From: Apostichopus japonicus | Lineage: Eukaryota > Echinodermata > Holothuroidea > Aspidochirotida > Stichopodidae | DNA length: 60,000 nt | Direction of reading: 5' to 3' | NCBI RefSeq assembly: GCF_037975245.1 | Contig: NC_092579.1 | Coordinates: 29,106,166 to 29,166,165, forward strand | Part shown: positions 25,401 to 40,400 of the stretch, in pieces | Layout of the letters: each line of letters opens with the position of its first letter | Position numbering within the stretch: position 1 is the first letter of the stretch | Made by a program: the position numbers and the translations under genes | The notes under the pieces: model-generated | Databases searched by the model: none | What the model saw: only the letters and a program-made list of their open reading frames with translations | Told to the model about the DNA's origin: nothing

Positions 25401-28400
25401 AACGAATCAACAATTCAAAGGTCTTGATACTTACATGTATCTACCTTACACATGCACTCCACAAATTTTAACAGCCTAATTCTCATAAAACAAAAACCTT
25501 TGTCTCTGTGCACCCTCTCCCAGCCCCCCCCCCCCACCTCACCCACACACCATCAAGTGGCCCCTATGCATTAGAGAAAGGCGTATCAATCAAACAAACC
25601 AAACTTCAGTGTCTTCTGTCTACAGAAAGTATTTCCAAAGTTAAGATAGTCAAGACATGCTGCTGCGTTACATGTTTTTACCACTGACTGTAAATTGTAC
25701 TTAACTAATTAAAATTGGTCCATCATGCATCATAATTACAATTGCAAGACCACCACGAAAAGGCATATGTAGTAACAAGCAATTCTGATCCAACCTCTAC
25801 AATGAGTTTTAACACCTCTATCGTCCGAGCAAGTACACTTGAGCATAAACTATATGTTGTTAGTTCGTTGTGCACATACAGTAGTACACATACCTGAAAT
25901 ATGTCAGGTTTTTTTCTGTCCTGTAAGCCAGATGTGATGTGTATCTCTCCTTACCTTTTCGAGAGATATATTAAAAACCTGCCGTAACTCAAGTGTATGT
26001 ATGTATGTATGTGATTATTCCGTCGGCCAAAATTCGGTTCGGGTAACGCATAAACTAAATATAAAGAGTGTTGTGTTACATTTAGTCTATACACATAGAA
26101 GGGTATGCCTGGACAGTTCTCTTTCACCATACTTCCAGTGTATCACTCCCAAATTATATGTACAAGGAAGTAGCAGCCTTTGCTGCTGAAATGCTAATAA
26201 CTTTGAATGTGTTAATCCAGTTTCTTAAGTCAACTGTAAACATTACCATATATGGTTGCTATGCTGTATAATGATTCGCTATGTGCAGCATTGATTGCAA
26301 ATTTCCATTAGTAAGTTCTCTTTCCTCGTAATCTGGTTCCCTTCTTTGTTTTTTATCTTTTCTTTTTTTTTTTGGCCATAAATTTGTTAAAGAAATTAGG
26401 TGTCGACAGATGACAAATTGATGGAAATTTGTTCGTAAAGGTCACGGCGCGAAGCAAGTACAGAGTTACCTAGTCTGGATAAAATTGTTAGATGGAAGGC
26501 ACGACATGGCCTTTCATATTAAAGGGGAAGGTGAGGCTAGCCAGCATCTTTTGAACTTATATAATAGGAGATGTTTGTTGTGATGAGCTGCTCACACAGT
26601 TATGATATTATTACACAGTTATGATATAATTATTATTATTATGATTATCTCAAGGAAAATCTTGATGAGTTTGAGATATATTAGGGTTTAAAATGTCAAG
26701 GCAGGGGCCTGCCATTTTGTTAATATGTGTAGCCTAATGTCTCATACTGTAGTGCCTCTAGGATGTGAAGTACAATGGTCCCAATACAAACATGAAACCT
26801 TGGAATTCCACTGTTTTTTCCGCTTCAACACTTCTCAAGGTGATTGTAGCCAGGTTTGACATGAAACCGAATACCAGTATCAGGTGATGGTCAATATTTA
26901 CTACTGTTTACTATTACTCTAGATTTTCAGCATAAAATTACAAAACCAAATCATTGTCATAGGAAACAAATAAATAGAGAACAATCATCTAAAAAAACCA
27001 AAACCCCAAAAAATCAAGTCTTCAACCTTTTGCCTGAAGAGACTTACAATAAAAGTTTGACACGAAACCGAATACCAGTATCAGGTGATGGTCAATATTT
27101 ACTACTGTACAGTATACTACAACTTTAGATTTCAGCATAAAATTTATAAACCAAATTACTGTCATTGGAAACAAATAAATAAAGAAAAACTCATCTCAAG
27201 TTAAAAGACTTGATCTTGTGTTCAAGTATTCAGCCCTTTGCCTGAAGAGATTAACAATAAAATAATTTTTTTCTTCTAAGTATTGGAAAAAAATATCTTA
27301 GCTCTGGTTGGGGACTTTCTTCATCACATGACTCTGTCCATCAACACACAGCGTGGAGTTTTGCTGCTCCTTTAAAGTCTGCAGGTTTTAGTAGCAATAT
27401 AACAGGAGTATGTTTATGTCTAACGTATCATTTGACCTGCTTAGGGGCAGGGGGTTTGTTAGGATCTTTGTTAATAGCCCTATTCGTCTCGAAATAACTG
27501 CGGTGTGTCATCCATAAACTGCGAGAACTAATACCAACTAGACAAGTTTACAAGTGATCACAATCGAGATGAATGGCCATTTCATCTCGTCTCCTCTCCT
27601 CTCGTCTAAACTTGATAGATACTGTGCTATCAGCAGAGCCCGTACACTCTGGTTTTTTTATTTTAATGATGCCTCAGTGCTGTGTTGAATTGATAGAAAA
27701 AACATTCATGGGAAACAATAAGTTTACATGTTGTAATCTTTCTCAAGGTCTAACTGTCAAATCATGATTTTACAGCTGCCATAGTTGTAATAGTCGGGTG
27801 AGCAGTACTGTAGTTGTGTAAGGGTCGAAGTTCCCTGGCAAAGTTTCTGTGTGTTTACAGGCTATAAAAGCATAGCCTGAATATTATACTATATACATGA
27901 AATTTTTTGCACCATTTATTTTAATTAATTTTTTCTAAATATAATTTATTTGAATCTCTTGATGCATGGTAAGATAGTGTTTTAACTTTTAACCACAGAT
28001 GACAAGAAATCTCCAGTCAAACAAGTGGTCTTAATTGCAAGGAGGGGAAGGGAGGGGGTTAGGGAAGGCAAGAGGTGGGATGGGGGGGGGACTGCCTTCT
28101 AGATGTATACATTTTGAAGCATTTGCTCAGAGATACCAAGTGTCTTCATTATAGATCAGTGATGATTGAGATCCGAAAATTTGTACCTCATTTCCATAGT
28201 CTTATCAGTCAGAAGATATTGTGCGGATTGCTTTTCATCTAAATTGTTCTCTTCCCCACCTCCCCCTCCCCCCACCCTCCCTCTGTTTCTTCAGAGACCA
28301 ATGACCTAGGGTAAAATAGAAATACTGTATACTATTTATTTGCTACATTATATGAATATATCCTAGTATATTTTGACTGGAATACTAGCATCCGGTTGTG

Positions 28401-31400
28401 CCAAATTCATGAAAATTGCTTTCATGATTTCCAGCCCGTCACTTTTGTGACAGAAATACTTGCAGTGACAAGAAATTGATGAAAAAGTGATCAGCTAAGG
28501 CTAATTTCAGTTCAGTCGATCTTTGCTATCGCCTCAAGGCATTCGCCAACCAATTGAAAGTCTTTTATGAGAAATTATATCGAAAGCTGATGCAGATTTC
28601 TCTACCAGTTTTTCTTTCATAAAAATGAATATTTTATTTATTAGTTTTATTTGCCATGTTTACAGAAGTAATTATACTTTGCAGGGTTGATGTTTATGAA
28701 AACTGTCATTGTCCTCACAGACACAATTCTCATTTCTGAATAACTTGCCATAAATTACATCTTGGGGGTTGTGGGGGAAGGGTGGGGGGAAAGCATCCAA
28801 CTACAATATTAAATAAAAAGGTGTCAGTAAGGAAAATGTGGCATGTTAATAGGGGGTGGGGGGGTGGTTAGGAGTGGTATTATTATTATTAATATCATCT
28901 TCAAGGAAGTAGGAACTGCCGTACCTTTTATAAATAATTACTGATCAGTGCAATCTTTGTCCATTCTTCAATCTGTGTTGCAACTGCTCGTGTGCATCAA
29001 GAATCAGTCGTGGGTTGATCTACGAGAATCGTCTGTTTAGCCATTGTGTTGAAGATTGTGTCATAAAACTTTGTTTATATATACCTTACTTGAATTGGCA
29101 GAGTAGAAATTTATAGATTTACGATATGACTAGTTTTTCCAGGGTAAAGAGAATTTTATAGACTCGTCTGGCATCACATCATTTTTCCACTGTACAAACT
29201 TGTGGTAGTAATGAACTTTCAGACAGGTTTGTAAATGTCTTTGACTTGCATTCTGTTATCATCAATTCATCACCTATGGTAACCGCACATGTGCAGGAAC
29301 TGCATCTTTCTGACAGCTAGGTTTACGAAGGACGGTGTCGAAGAACTTGCAAACCGTATTACCGGAAAAAGGAGGGGTGGTATTTTTATTGCCATCTCAG
29401 AGGAAGCTTTGAGCAACAAGGAAATTTAAATCAATCTCTCATTTCCTTGTAGCTAAAACCTGATTACAGATTCACAGATTTCCCAGGTTGTCATAAGATG
29501 GGTCTCAAAACTCCATCTTTATATGATCCCCCAAATATGCTACATGTAGACAGTGAATTAGTTATAACTCCTTCATGCTCTTAAAACTTCCAATAAATAT
29601 TTGTATCTAACGAAGCCAGGTAGTTCATTTCTCCAATCCCCCCCCCCCCCCGTTCGATACGTGGAGTACTTTGACCCCCAGAATACTGCTTTTTAAATTT
29701 TTAATATTTTGTAGTACTCTAAAACTTTGGAGAGGAGAGATAGGAATGGGTTGCGAGGGGGGCGGGGGGTGGGGAGGTGCTGTCTGATGGACAGTATTTA
29801 CTTTGCTCCTTGCTTACCTGTCTCCTCACAACCTTATCACTCTCATTCTAGCATGCCTAGAATGAACTGGTAACCTTTTATTAGCTCTGTTCACCCTCCA
29901 TGTCCAGACCCCACCGTTCAAATGCCCTCCCTTCTCATTCTATCACACAAAGTGCCTGTAGACCATGGTTGTCCAACCTACGGCCCGCGGGCTACAGTCC
30001 GGCCCGCCGCAGGGTTGCGTCCAGCCCGCCAGAGATGCTCTACGGTGCGAAATTTTAGTGAGCAGATCTATTGATAACAAGTTTAAGCTATATAATCAAT
30101 CATTCGAACCTTCTGGGTCCAAAAAACTGCATACAGGGCAGTTTGCGTGACACTCTCTCAGCGGAGTGGGGGGGGGGCGGCTGGACTTTATTCATGTTTT
30201 ATCACGAAGGAAAATAAATCAGTGCGCTCCGCACGCAGTGCTCACATTTTGTTGCCTTGGGCTTCGGGCAAAAAATCGAAAAATCGAGCGTAGGGTTCAT
30301 GCGGCCCCCTCCTTCATCATAATCATTCCATGTGGCCCTCCTCTGCAAAAGGTTGGACAATCCTGCTATAGACGGTCGTTTTGAGTTTGGATTTTCTTTC
30401 TTTTTAATTTGTTTGTTACCTGATTTTTCGAAGCCTTTTATTGGGTGTTTTAGAAGAAGGAAGTATATAATACAGAGGAAGAAAACAAATTAAGGGGAAT
30501 GTGAAATGAAGTTCTCTCATGGTCCATGTCCTGTCTTTATAGGCTGCATTTATTCTTTGATTCTTAGGTTAAAAAAGTACTGAACATTGCTCATTTTATT
30601 TGGAAATATTGGCACAGATTTACTGATCAAACAAAAGTACAGTATTTTCTGTTTTCAGAATTGGTCAGTAATGGGAAGCCCGAGCACAGTTTTTGTGTCA
30701 TGTAACAAACCACTTATTTAATGAGAATTTCTGCAAGGAATTTGAGAGAAATAAATTGTGGCAACTTTGAAAACAACCTGCTTCGGATTTGGTTGCAGAA
30801 ACTATGACATACTTTTGACCAAAAACGTTGTTCTCATTTTCTTATCTGAAACACTTTTTTTTTTTCTTCTTACAAACAAGGGAAGTATGATTCATTAGCA
30901 ATATTTATTGAAATAGTGTCGGGTTACCTTTTGGGATATGAGCTCGACAATTTAATATGATTCCTGACAAACATTCCTCTCAGGTTTCAGTAATGGCTCA
31001 CGGCCATTTCAGAACCGAGAAGGAAGTCACGGTAATAACCATCCAAACAGGAAGAAAAACAACGTTTCAATGGGATTTTGGAAAGTATTAGTGGTCACAT
31101 TTTATGGTTTTGTGTGGGCGGTTTGATAATGTCTTAATGGTGCGATACCACACTTTACGACCCTACAGTGGAATACTGTACGTATGACAACATTAACATA
31201 GCTTAGGCTTCCAAGAATAGCCTGATGTGGTAAATAAAAATTTACGATGCAAAAATGCGAGTGGATTTTGTGCGTGGTAATTTACACATTATGATAGTAT
31301 AATGATGGTTCAAGGCTACATGAATCATCAAGCGAAGGAAAGCAGTAATTGCCTTTATGGAAGTTGACTGTTGCATGCTCTATTGGGTGAATAGTAAGTT

Positions 31401-34400
31401 TGTGATTCTCTGAGCAAAGATAAACTTTTAGCAGATAATCTGAAACTGCAAGATAGTTAGTTCTCTGTCAGGATTCAATGGTATAATATCATACGTCCGC
31501 TGATCATGTACGGTTCAGATAGTGGACCGCTAAGCGTTTAAGCAAAATTTAATTGGAATATTAACAGTATAGTACATAATTCTATGAGTAATGTGGTAGC
31601 ACTTAACAAGCAGTTCTAAATGTGTCGGAATGATTGATTAATTTCAAAACAGAAAATTGCAAGATTCTCTTCATAGCTGTAATAGAATTATTTTGCCAAA
31701 ACTATCTTCATTGTTTTGCTTTGCATCCTCACAGCCTTTTGTCTCTTACCAGTAATTATCCTGTCAGCAAGAAACGAGGAAACCTGTAAACAATTAAGAA
31801 CTATTATGTTTCAACCTGTCTCAAAGAAAACAAACAGATCTATTAAAACTTGAATTGAAAACCAGAGAAGAAATGTCCAATGTTTACATTACATAGATTT
31901 GATGTAATTAATCCATGGGATACTATTCAAGCTGTTGTGGCTGTTGACATGGCGTAAGAAATTTTCTTGTCTGGTTTAAGTTTTCTCTTTATACCAAAAC
32001 TCACTCTATTTCTATTTTTCTTTTTTTTTATCATCCTCCAGGCACTGAGTGACTTTTGTGTGGCACCTGAACAGTTCATTTATAGTGAGGGCAGAAAATA
32101 CAATACCGATAAGGGTTAGTATGTACTAGACAATATCAGAGAGTTTGGCTTATTTTCATTTTTAAATTCACAATGCATCAATGAAAGTATTCCCCCACCC
32201 CCATCCCACCTCCTCTCCACCCCTCTTTACCCCTCACCACCCCCCCATGAAAAAATGAATCAATCCATAAATGGATCAACAAAAACAAGATATAACTGGC
32301 TGATAGTTATCCCAAATCAGTGGATGACAATAACAACTTTTGACCAGAATGCTATTTACTAATTTGTCTAGGTGTATATCTGCTAGGAAGTTGTTGTACG
32401 TCTGAGTCACTGGCAAGGTTTGGAACATTTTGTGTCAAAAAATGTCAACGCCTTTTCTTGAAGGTTGAAGCAAATTTTCTGACAAGATGGTATTAAGGAA
32501 AGTTTAAAATCCGAAACTCAGAAATTAATTTGTAAAGAATATGTTTGTTGGACTTCAAAAACTTTTCATTTCCTTGAGGCCATTCCTTGAAGCAGCTTTC
32601 TGCTGTTGGATGGCAAATTTACCAAAATATCAAAATACGATCATTGCAGTTGATCGATCTAAAACTCCTACTTTTTTTTCCTTCTGACTAACCTTTGGTC
32701 AATCAGTATAAGTTGTTATTGATTTCATTCGATTTTTAACATAGAATCGCCCGGACACCTTTTCACCTTAAATTGTATTAATCACACGTAAAATGACCAA
32801 CACTTTGAATTTCATCTCACTATTTGGAATAAATAAAAGTATGACTAGATATGTTAAATTGCTACATGTATTTTTGTGTTTTAACACAGAGTAATGTCGA
32901 AAATGTTATCAAAAAACTGGTTTAAACATGGCAAGGTTCCCTTCTGATTATTGGTGTTTTTTTTCCCTGTTCCGCTTTATTTTTGTCGCTGCTTTGAAAC
33001 TTTATTTGGTCTTGTGGATAACACTTCTTTTAAAATGATTAATTACTTTGCCATCTGAGCACATTTCATTGAGTGCGGAATGTGTCAAAATCCAGGGTTT
33101 TGTAGGCCCTTTGGGGTTGGAGCAGCTGCTAGGTTGCATCTTCAATTTGCTCAGGCTTCCCTTCGATGTTTGGTGCCATCTCGTGAATTATTTAAACGAA
33201 GATGGAATACTTATGCCACAGTATTTTATTGTCAAATATGTTATGGCATCTTACAAGAGGTTTTATTTCTTTTATTACAAATTATGCTTCCACTGTGACA
33301 TGTACAGTAACTAATAAATCTCTCTGCCATTAGCCATGGATCCTTGTAACTATACTCAGTTTTGTGTACATATATATATGTCTTGTAATTCTGTTTAGCC
33401 GGGAGCAAACTATCCCATAGAAAAAAAATAAGCAGGAGAACTGGCTAAGAAGAAAAATCTGAACAGTAGTAATGTATCAGGTGTAGAAATAAAATAGCAG
33501 TGGTAGTTCAGAATGACTTGAAAATTGTGTTAAAATTGTATTACAATGGAAAAAAAGAAAACAATTACATCTTGCTTTGAAAAAAATATATGACCCTCCT
33601 CATGTATACCATATGTATACCAGCCCACAATGTTTGAAAACAATGTGGAACCTTTTAAAGATCGTCCGCTAATTGTGATGAATTCAACTGATTCCTGTGT
33701 ACTACCCCTCCCCCCCCCCCACCAGCCACCCGTTTTCATCTTAATTGATTTTTTTTTCATTATTTGCATCTTATTTCTAGATATTTTATATTATTACGTC
33801 GAGTGCAACGATCCAGTTGCAAGTCCATTCAAAGAGGTAAGTTTTTGTTTTAATGTTGAGCGGAAAAAAGAGTAGCTAAAGGCAGGATTCTGTTGACACT
33901 GTTAAAGAGAATGAATAATGGAAAACTTACTGGGAAATGTCAGACATTGGGAAAGAGCAAAGAAACTTAATGTTAGAACGAGATTCGAACCAGTTACCTC
34001 CGGGTTACATGCTCAGCATTTCTGCCAACTAAGCTATCCAGCCCTATGTTGGTGGCGAGCCCTATATAGCCATGTCATTGCTATTTCAGAGAGTCAGTAC
34101 ACTTTGAAAAGAGGTCTGCCTTCAGTCAAATGTGTCAAATAAGTGTAGTTTTCAAAGGTTAACTGGTTTATAACTCATCACATACATGTATTATTACATG
34201 TGTATTACTAGACTTTACACTCAGTAACTGAGCATTAGCCCCAAATTCCAAATTGGATTGTTTCCCTAACATTTGCGCCAATGACTTCACTTACGATTTA
34301 TGTGGACGTTATGATGCAGTTAAACAATAAAATAAGAAAAATAAGAAACCTATTGCAAATGTTTGGTTTTGTGTTTCAATTCCAGTTTTGTGGTCAAAAT

Positions 34401-37400
34401 TAAAGATTTCTTGTGAACTTTTACTTGGTAAGAGCTGTAGTATGCTACGCACCAAGTCTTACAGCTATTTAGCATTTGTTACACAAACATTGATAGCATA
34501 TTTATCCATGTGTAACTTATTATTATATATTATATTTTCTTTCCGCATTGGTAGTACTTACCGTATGGCATCAAAACCGCAACGCATATTTGTGTACCTG
34601 CCAAAATAGGATATCATTGCGATAGCTTTTTAAAGTTTGAACTAATTGCCAATTCACAATCTTGAGAGAGAATTGGCTCTTTTCACTCTTAACACACTAT
34701 TTGGTATGATATAATCAGACTATGCTTAATAAAGAAGTTCTCTTTTCTTTTCTTTTTTCCACAGTCCTTTTCACTTGCTAATTCACTGTATGACAAGGCC
34801 CAGAAAGACATTGATAATATAGATAGAGACTGCAGTCAGTCTGAAAGCGTAACAGTAAGTGCAGCATTTTACCACAAGTTTCGTTTTGTCTACGCATCAG
34901 GATATTCTCTGCTTTTTAACTCCTCTAGCCAAGTAATTCGAGAGGCCTTTTGGTTAACAGGACTTTAAGTGGAGTATGCATGAACAGTGTGTACCCAAGA
35001 TACATTATTTTTGTCCCTCTATATTTTGTTACATCTGCTAGGAGCTTTCCCCTTGTTTTGTAATCTTTTCCCATGGTCCTTTGGTCGCTTCCTTTTATCC
35101 TCCCCCTTTTGTTGGCGGACAGTTTGGACTTTGCCTTGATTGATAATTTGATTGATAAGCTCACATCACACAGTAGCACATACTATTGTACCTGACATAA
35201 AGACGACGCAATCAATTTTCCTGCCGAGACAGAACATTAGTTATCTCTGTCTGCATTGAACCATATTCATATTGATTATCCTCCCCAACTCATTGCTAAC
35301 GAGCTCTCAGCCATGTATATAAATCCCTCCATATGAGGAAACGATTGTTTCTGAAGCCTCATTTTTTTTTGATATATTGCCATGGTAACACATCTCAGCA
35401 GCCTAATTTGTCAAATTGTATTGAATGGTTACAGAACGATTTAGATAGGATCAGGAGATTACTTTGCCTGCTGGGGTGTCGTCTGCAACACATGTCCTTG
35501 GTTTGTTGCCATGGCGACAAAATCAAAGAGTCTAATAAATACGATGTAAGAAACAGGTAGAATGAAAGATATGTATCGAATCTGTTGAGGGTAGTGTTTA
35601 TATTCTTCTCTACAATTGTGAACTGTTCAGTAAACACAGAGGTGTGCTTTATAACTATAATAACATCCTTAGAAACGATTCTGGGTATTAACTCTTATGG
35701 GGTTCAGTCTGTTGCTGTGGGGAGGGGGGGAGGGGGGGAGGGGAGGTGGGAGGGTTTCCACACCTTCAATAGATAGATATTCAAATTTGTGAAAGCAGCA
35801 ATTCCAGTTCCTTTTGAGCGACTCTTTGCACTGTTGAACATTAAATATGTTACCAGCAAACTGCATTGTCTTGTCTTCAATGTTTAAGTTTCATTTTGAA
35901 GTAGATAGTTCTAAAGTGTAATGCACCCATGACAAAAATATTTGAATCGAAATTATAATCATTTCATTGAATTTTTCACATCTATGTGATATAATAATCC
36001 AGGAGAGATGATGTTTATATTCACTATCCTACCTCGAGTTATACTTGGTAGGATATGTAGAACTTGGACAACACATGACCCTCCAACCCCCCCCAACACC
36101 CCCCACACCCAGAAAGAAAAGAAAAAAGAAAGGACTGGAAATTATATTTTGTATCAAATTTCCACTGTCTGCTGGGTACCATTTTTTTTCAGTGTTGGGA
36201 TGGAGATTTAAGGCCAGAAAACAGTCTGACAGATTTAGCAGAAATGCCAAATTCATTGTGCAATTGCGACAGGCAAGCCAGTCATTGAATGTGTGGACTA
36301 CAAAACTTCCTCTACTGATTAAGTGTCTAATAGCTTGTTAATTAGGACCAGCCCAATAGTTGTAGCGACATCTCTTAACCGTTTTCCCAATTATGTGTTA
36401 ATAGCACATAACTCGGTCAGTTTGCACACAGTTACAAGTTAGCACAAGACCTTGCAAATTGATCAAAGTGAACCAACTGCGAGATCGTACTTACCATCGA
36501 AAAATGATCTATTTTGTTAAGTTAACAATTTTTTCATAACCTTAGATTTTTGGAATCTGTAAGATCTTGAGTAGACATAAACACTGTATTGCTGATTGAA
36601 TAACCTCAACTCACAAAATACTAGCTTCCTCACACCGAGCCCTATTGTCTGTGAGTAATTTTCAGATTTGACCCCTGTGATAGAAGTAATATGTCTAATT
36701 GCATCGTTTAGCAAGTGGGAAGTCACAGGTTTGTTTTGCCAATTTGCTCTAATCAGCAAGCTCAGCCAGGTCAAACCATTGTATGTTTGTGAGATGATAT
36801 TTGACCTACAGTACCTGCAGAAGTTTGATCAAGAAGTCTGTAAAGTGCAAATTCCTATGCTGCCCTCCAAGCGTGCAGCTATTGTAATACGTCACAAACT
36901 GTGCTTAATAGCCAACAGCTAAAAATGAACAAAATGCCATAAATAGCATTAATTTGACTTCTGACACTTAATACTTCCCTCTATGAGTCCCAGCCCTGCA
37001 GTTGCGTACATGTACATCTTTGCATAGACTTTTTAAATTTTACTGTGAGTACTCTGCTGTTTTGCTAATGTTTTCTTAATGTTTAATACCTTCAAATTGC
37101 TACATAGCCCGTAAAATGCACTCTAAGAATGCAGGCTGTGCAAGGATTCTCCTTTTTTTTTATTCTCCATCAAGTATTTCTGAGTTTTCCAAAGTTTTCC
37201 CTATCAAAATAAAAAAATACCTACTTTTGCCTACTTTATTGGTTCTGACTTCTATCTGGGTAAACCTAACATTTTCAAATAGGCTTGTCAGCCTTGATCC
37301 ACTGCAGATGATTGCCTGACCAGAAATAGATGTTTGAATCAGCTGTTCTAGCAAGTTGTATCATCTAGATGAATTGAAAGCTTCAACCGGTGACCAGGGA

Positions 37401-40400
37401 ATGATCTCGCCTTGATTTTACCAGGTGTGTGACTATTTGCCCTCTCTTTGCAGGAAATCGTTATGGGCCTTTATTCTTTGTTTGGAGAGTTTCACCAGAG
37501 TATGGAATATTTGAAGGTGATCGCCAACTGTCGGTTGCTGAACGAAAACTACAAGTGGGCTATCTTCAGTCTGTGTTACAATAGCTTGTAAGTAATTCTG
37601 TTATAAATGAAGAATAACTTTTTTGTCTGATTTTTTTTTCATGATTTTTTAAATTAAATGACACAATTTTAGGAATCAGACGATTTTAAGTGAAAGCCTG
37701 ATGCACTGGAGAATGAAGCATCCAAATCCGGGTCAAAACTTTGCAAGGGAATCTTTTATACAAAGAGCTTTGTACTAATTGCTATCTAAAACTGTCAGTG
37801 TTCTGTGCCTCAATACCCCCTTCACATTGCATGGATGAACTCACCCTCCTTGCACCCCTACTCTGAGTACCCGCTCCCCTTACCCTCTCCCCAGAAAGAG
37901 CAAAAACTTCATACTTCTTGCATGGCCATTACATGTAAAATCAAAGCAACTCTGATTTAGCTTGACAAGTCCAGTCTCATGCCCAATTTGTGTTATGCAT
38001 TAATATTTACTGGAATGAAGTCTGTATGAAGTACATCTGAGAAAAAGATGACCATTGAATGTAATGAAATCATGAATTTCACGCTTGTTGCTCGGTAAAA
38101 AATGACGAGGGCTGTCGTCATAGTTTGGTGAGGTGCATTCTTTCTTTTGAGTATTTCTCTATAGTTTGTGCAAAATTGTAAATTGGCAACAAAAGTGAAA
38201 TCGGTTGCTATAGTGACAGTACTGCCAGAGCCATTTGGGTTCAATGTGCCACAGTCCAGTGTGAGGCCTGTACAGTAATCAAACCGTTAAACCGAAATAT
38301 TGACTTCCCCTGAAAAATAATCTCGTACGTGAGCACCATGAACGATGGAATGATGTCATAAACCCGAACGGGGTTTACCAATGAAACAATAGACATTAAA
38401 ACTGAATTTATGGGACACCTAGACTAAATTGTTAATCATTTATTTCTCAGAAGCAGTGAAATTGTTTTCGACAACATGTAACTCTTATTTTAGAGATTTA
38501 GGGGTAATCTAATTACGTGGGTTAACATTAACTTGACACTTTGAAAATGACACAAGTTTGGAGCCTATGTAAAACACAGTTTTCCACCTACCCATGTGCA
38601 TAATTACGAAGGTATGAATCCAGAAAAGCCTTAATCGTGTATATTCTTCATCAATTTCAAAGATATCCTCATTCCCCCCTCCCACTCCCCCTCCCCCTTC
38701 GCATTCCCCACCCTACTTTCCATGACGACTTTCCCATGAACTGGTAGTCATTTGAATTGATACTTTCAAATAGCAGTAACTTTTTTTGTTAACGTAGCAT
38801 ACAACGTCTATACCTGTCTAGACACTTTACCCAAAGGCCTCAGTGCCCTTAAAATGTTGTAGTTTTTATCATGCCTCGCCACAGTCAATCAAACCCCACT
38901 AATAGACCTGTCATGTAAACATTACTACCGGGGGGCCTCCAAACATTTGTTTAAAATAAATTCACCGTCGAGATGTCACATACTCCCCCCCCCCCCTCCT
39001 TGATGGTCCTCTCAGACTTATATTCAACCAACTTTTAATCAAGCAATTCTATTACAGTGACAAACTGACAAAAACTATACACACTGCATCGAGGGGCATT
39101 CCTGGTGATGAATGTAAGCAGTTTCTGTTATCTTAAGCAGTGTCTGTTTCTCAAATTTTTTATCATCATGAACATCTGATTGATAGGTGTGGTATCATTT
39201 CAAATCCTGTTGCAATTTGCATTTTGACGAGACGATGTCATTGGTTTTAGTTATAACATTTTTGTGAAAGTGATCTCGATAGCATTGTGGAAAAAAAGAA
39301 CAGAAAAGTGGTGGAAAGTAATGGTAGGGTTAATGAAAAACAGGTTTTGCACTTAAAATAAAATAAGTTGTACTTGTACCATCGGTACAAGGGTTAAGAT
39401 TTCTTAGGCTGGCAGGCTAGCTAAAATTTGGCAGGTATTGTCAGAAAAGAAGCAGTTCTTTGACAATTTTAAGCTATAATAAAAAAGTGCAAAAAAGTGA
39501 TAAATTGTGACCCTGGGATAACTAGAGAACATCCTGAGTAAATGTACTCCATCACTCCCATTGCTTCTGATAAGAACAGCGTACAGGTTATTACGGTAGT
39601 TATAGCATAGTATTTTATTTATCGGAAGGTCTTATTTTTCGCGAGTCGGTCTTGATTCAAATGAAACAGACGAACGACAGCTACATTTGATGTATCGTTC
39701 TCTTGTGTTAGTTGACAAGTAATGACTCATTTTTGTTATTCCTTACAGGATGTTGTTATGTTACTATCTGAGTCATGGAATGTTGATTTTGTTGTGAGAC
39801 AAAACAGTTGCATAAATTCAAACTAAATGTAACCAATCTCTCTGAATCAGATGGTCCGATTGAAATTAAGCTACTATTGTGATGGTGGGGGGGGGGGGTT
39901 GGTGGCTGGGGATTGACTATTACTTCCATTCTGAGATTTAGCATTAAAAGAGTTCTCTTTCAAGTTTTCAAATTTGAAGACTTTTTCCATCACCTCCCCA
40001 CTCCCCCCCCTCCCCCCCAAAAAAGAGAAATCTGCAATAGGGTGGTAGTTGTTGTATGCCAATGACATGTAGACTTGGCTAAAATAAAGTAGTACTTAAT
40101 AGGTATGTATGTGAAAGTACTGAATGCCTAACATGATAGGATACAAACATGCACTGGTTTCCACAGTGATAAACAAATGTAGTGACACTAACAGAAAACA
40201 ATCAGCAGGCATGTGTTGTGCTTAATGCATCGCTTGGTGGGAGCAGAACAGTAACATATGGATCTACCTATTCATAATACCTATATCTATGTGAATTGGT
40301 TTCACCAGTGCCATCCTCATCTTATTACAGTCAAATCCTTAAAACCGGTCTGTTATTTTGCCAACATCTTTCTGTCTTATTTGGGTTGAAAGCCTTATGA

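Larger units (their letters stand above)
23188..32041. other. Longest TTYH intron (8.9 kb)
   Basis: No coding exon is supported. Contents include an AT-rich low-complexity stretch (23690-23760), a 202-bp tandem duplication (26853-27262), a short (TATG)n run near 25995, C/G tracts (25524-25535, 28082-28090, 29638-29651) and the hAT-type element at 29964-30365. Confidence 0.75.

Noticed and set aside
33974-34044. Functional tRNA-Thr gene
   Set aside because: The acceptor stem does not pair and the T stem is imperfect, so only a tRNA-derived relic is supported.
35333-35560. 75-codon open frame with a protein-like Asp/Leu/Arg-rich end
   Set aside because: It lies between two phase-compatible TTYH exons. 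Its AG and GT borders do not give a phase-neutral insertion, and part of it is the X-box-like word.
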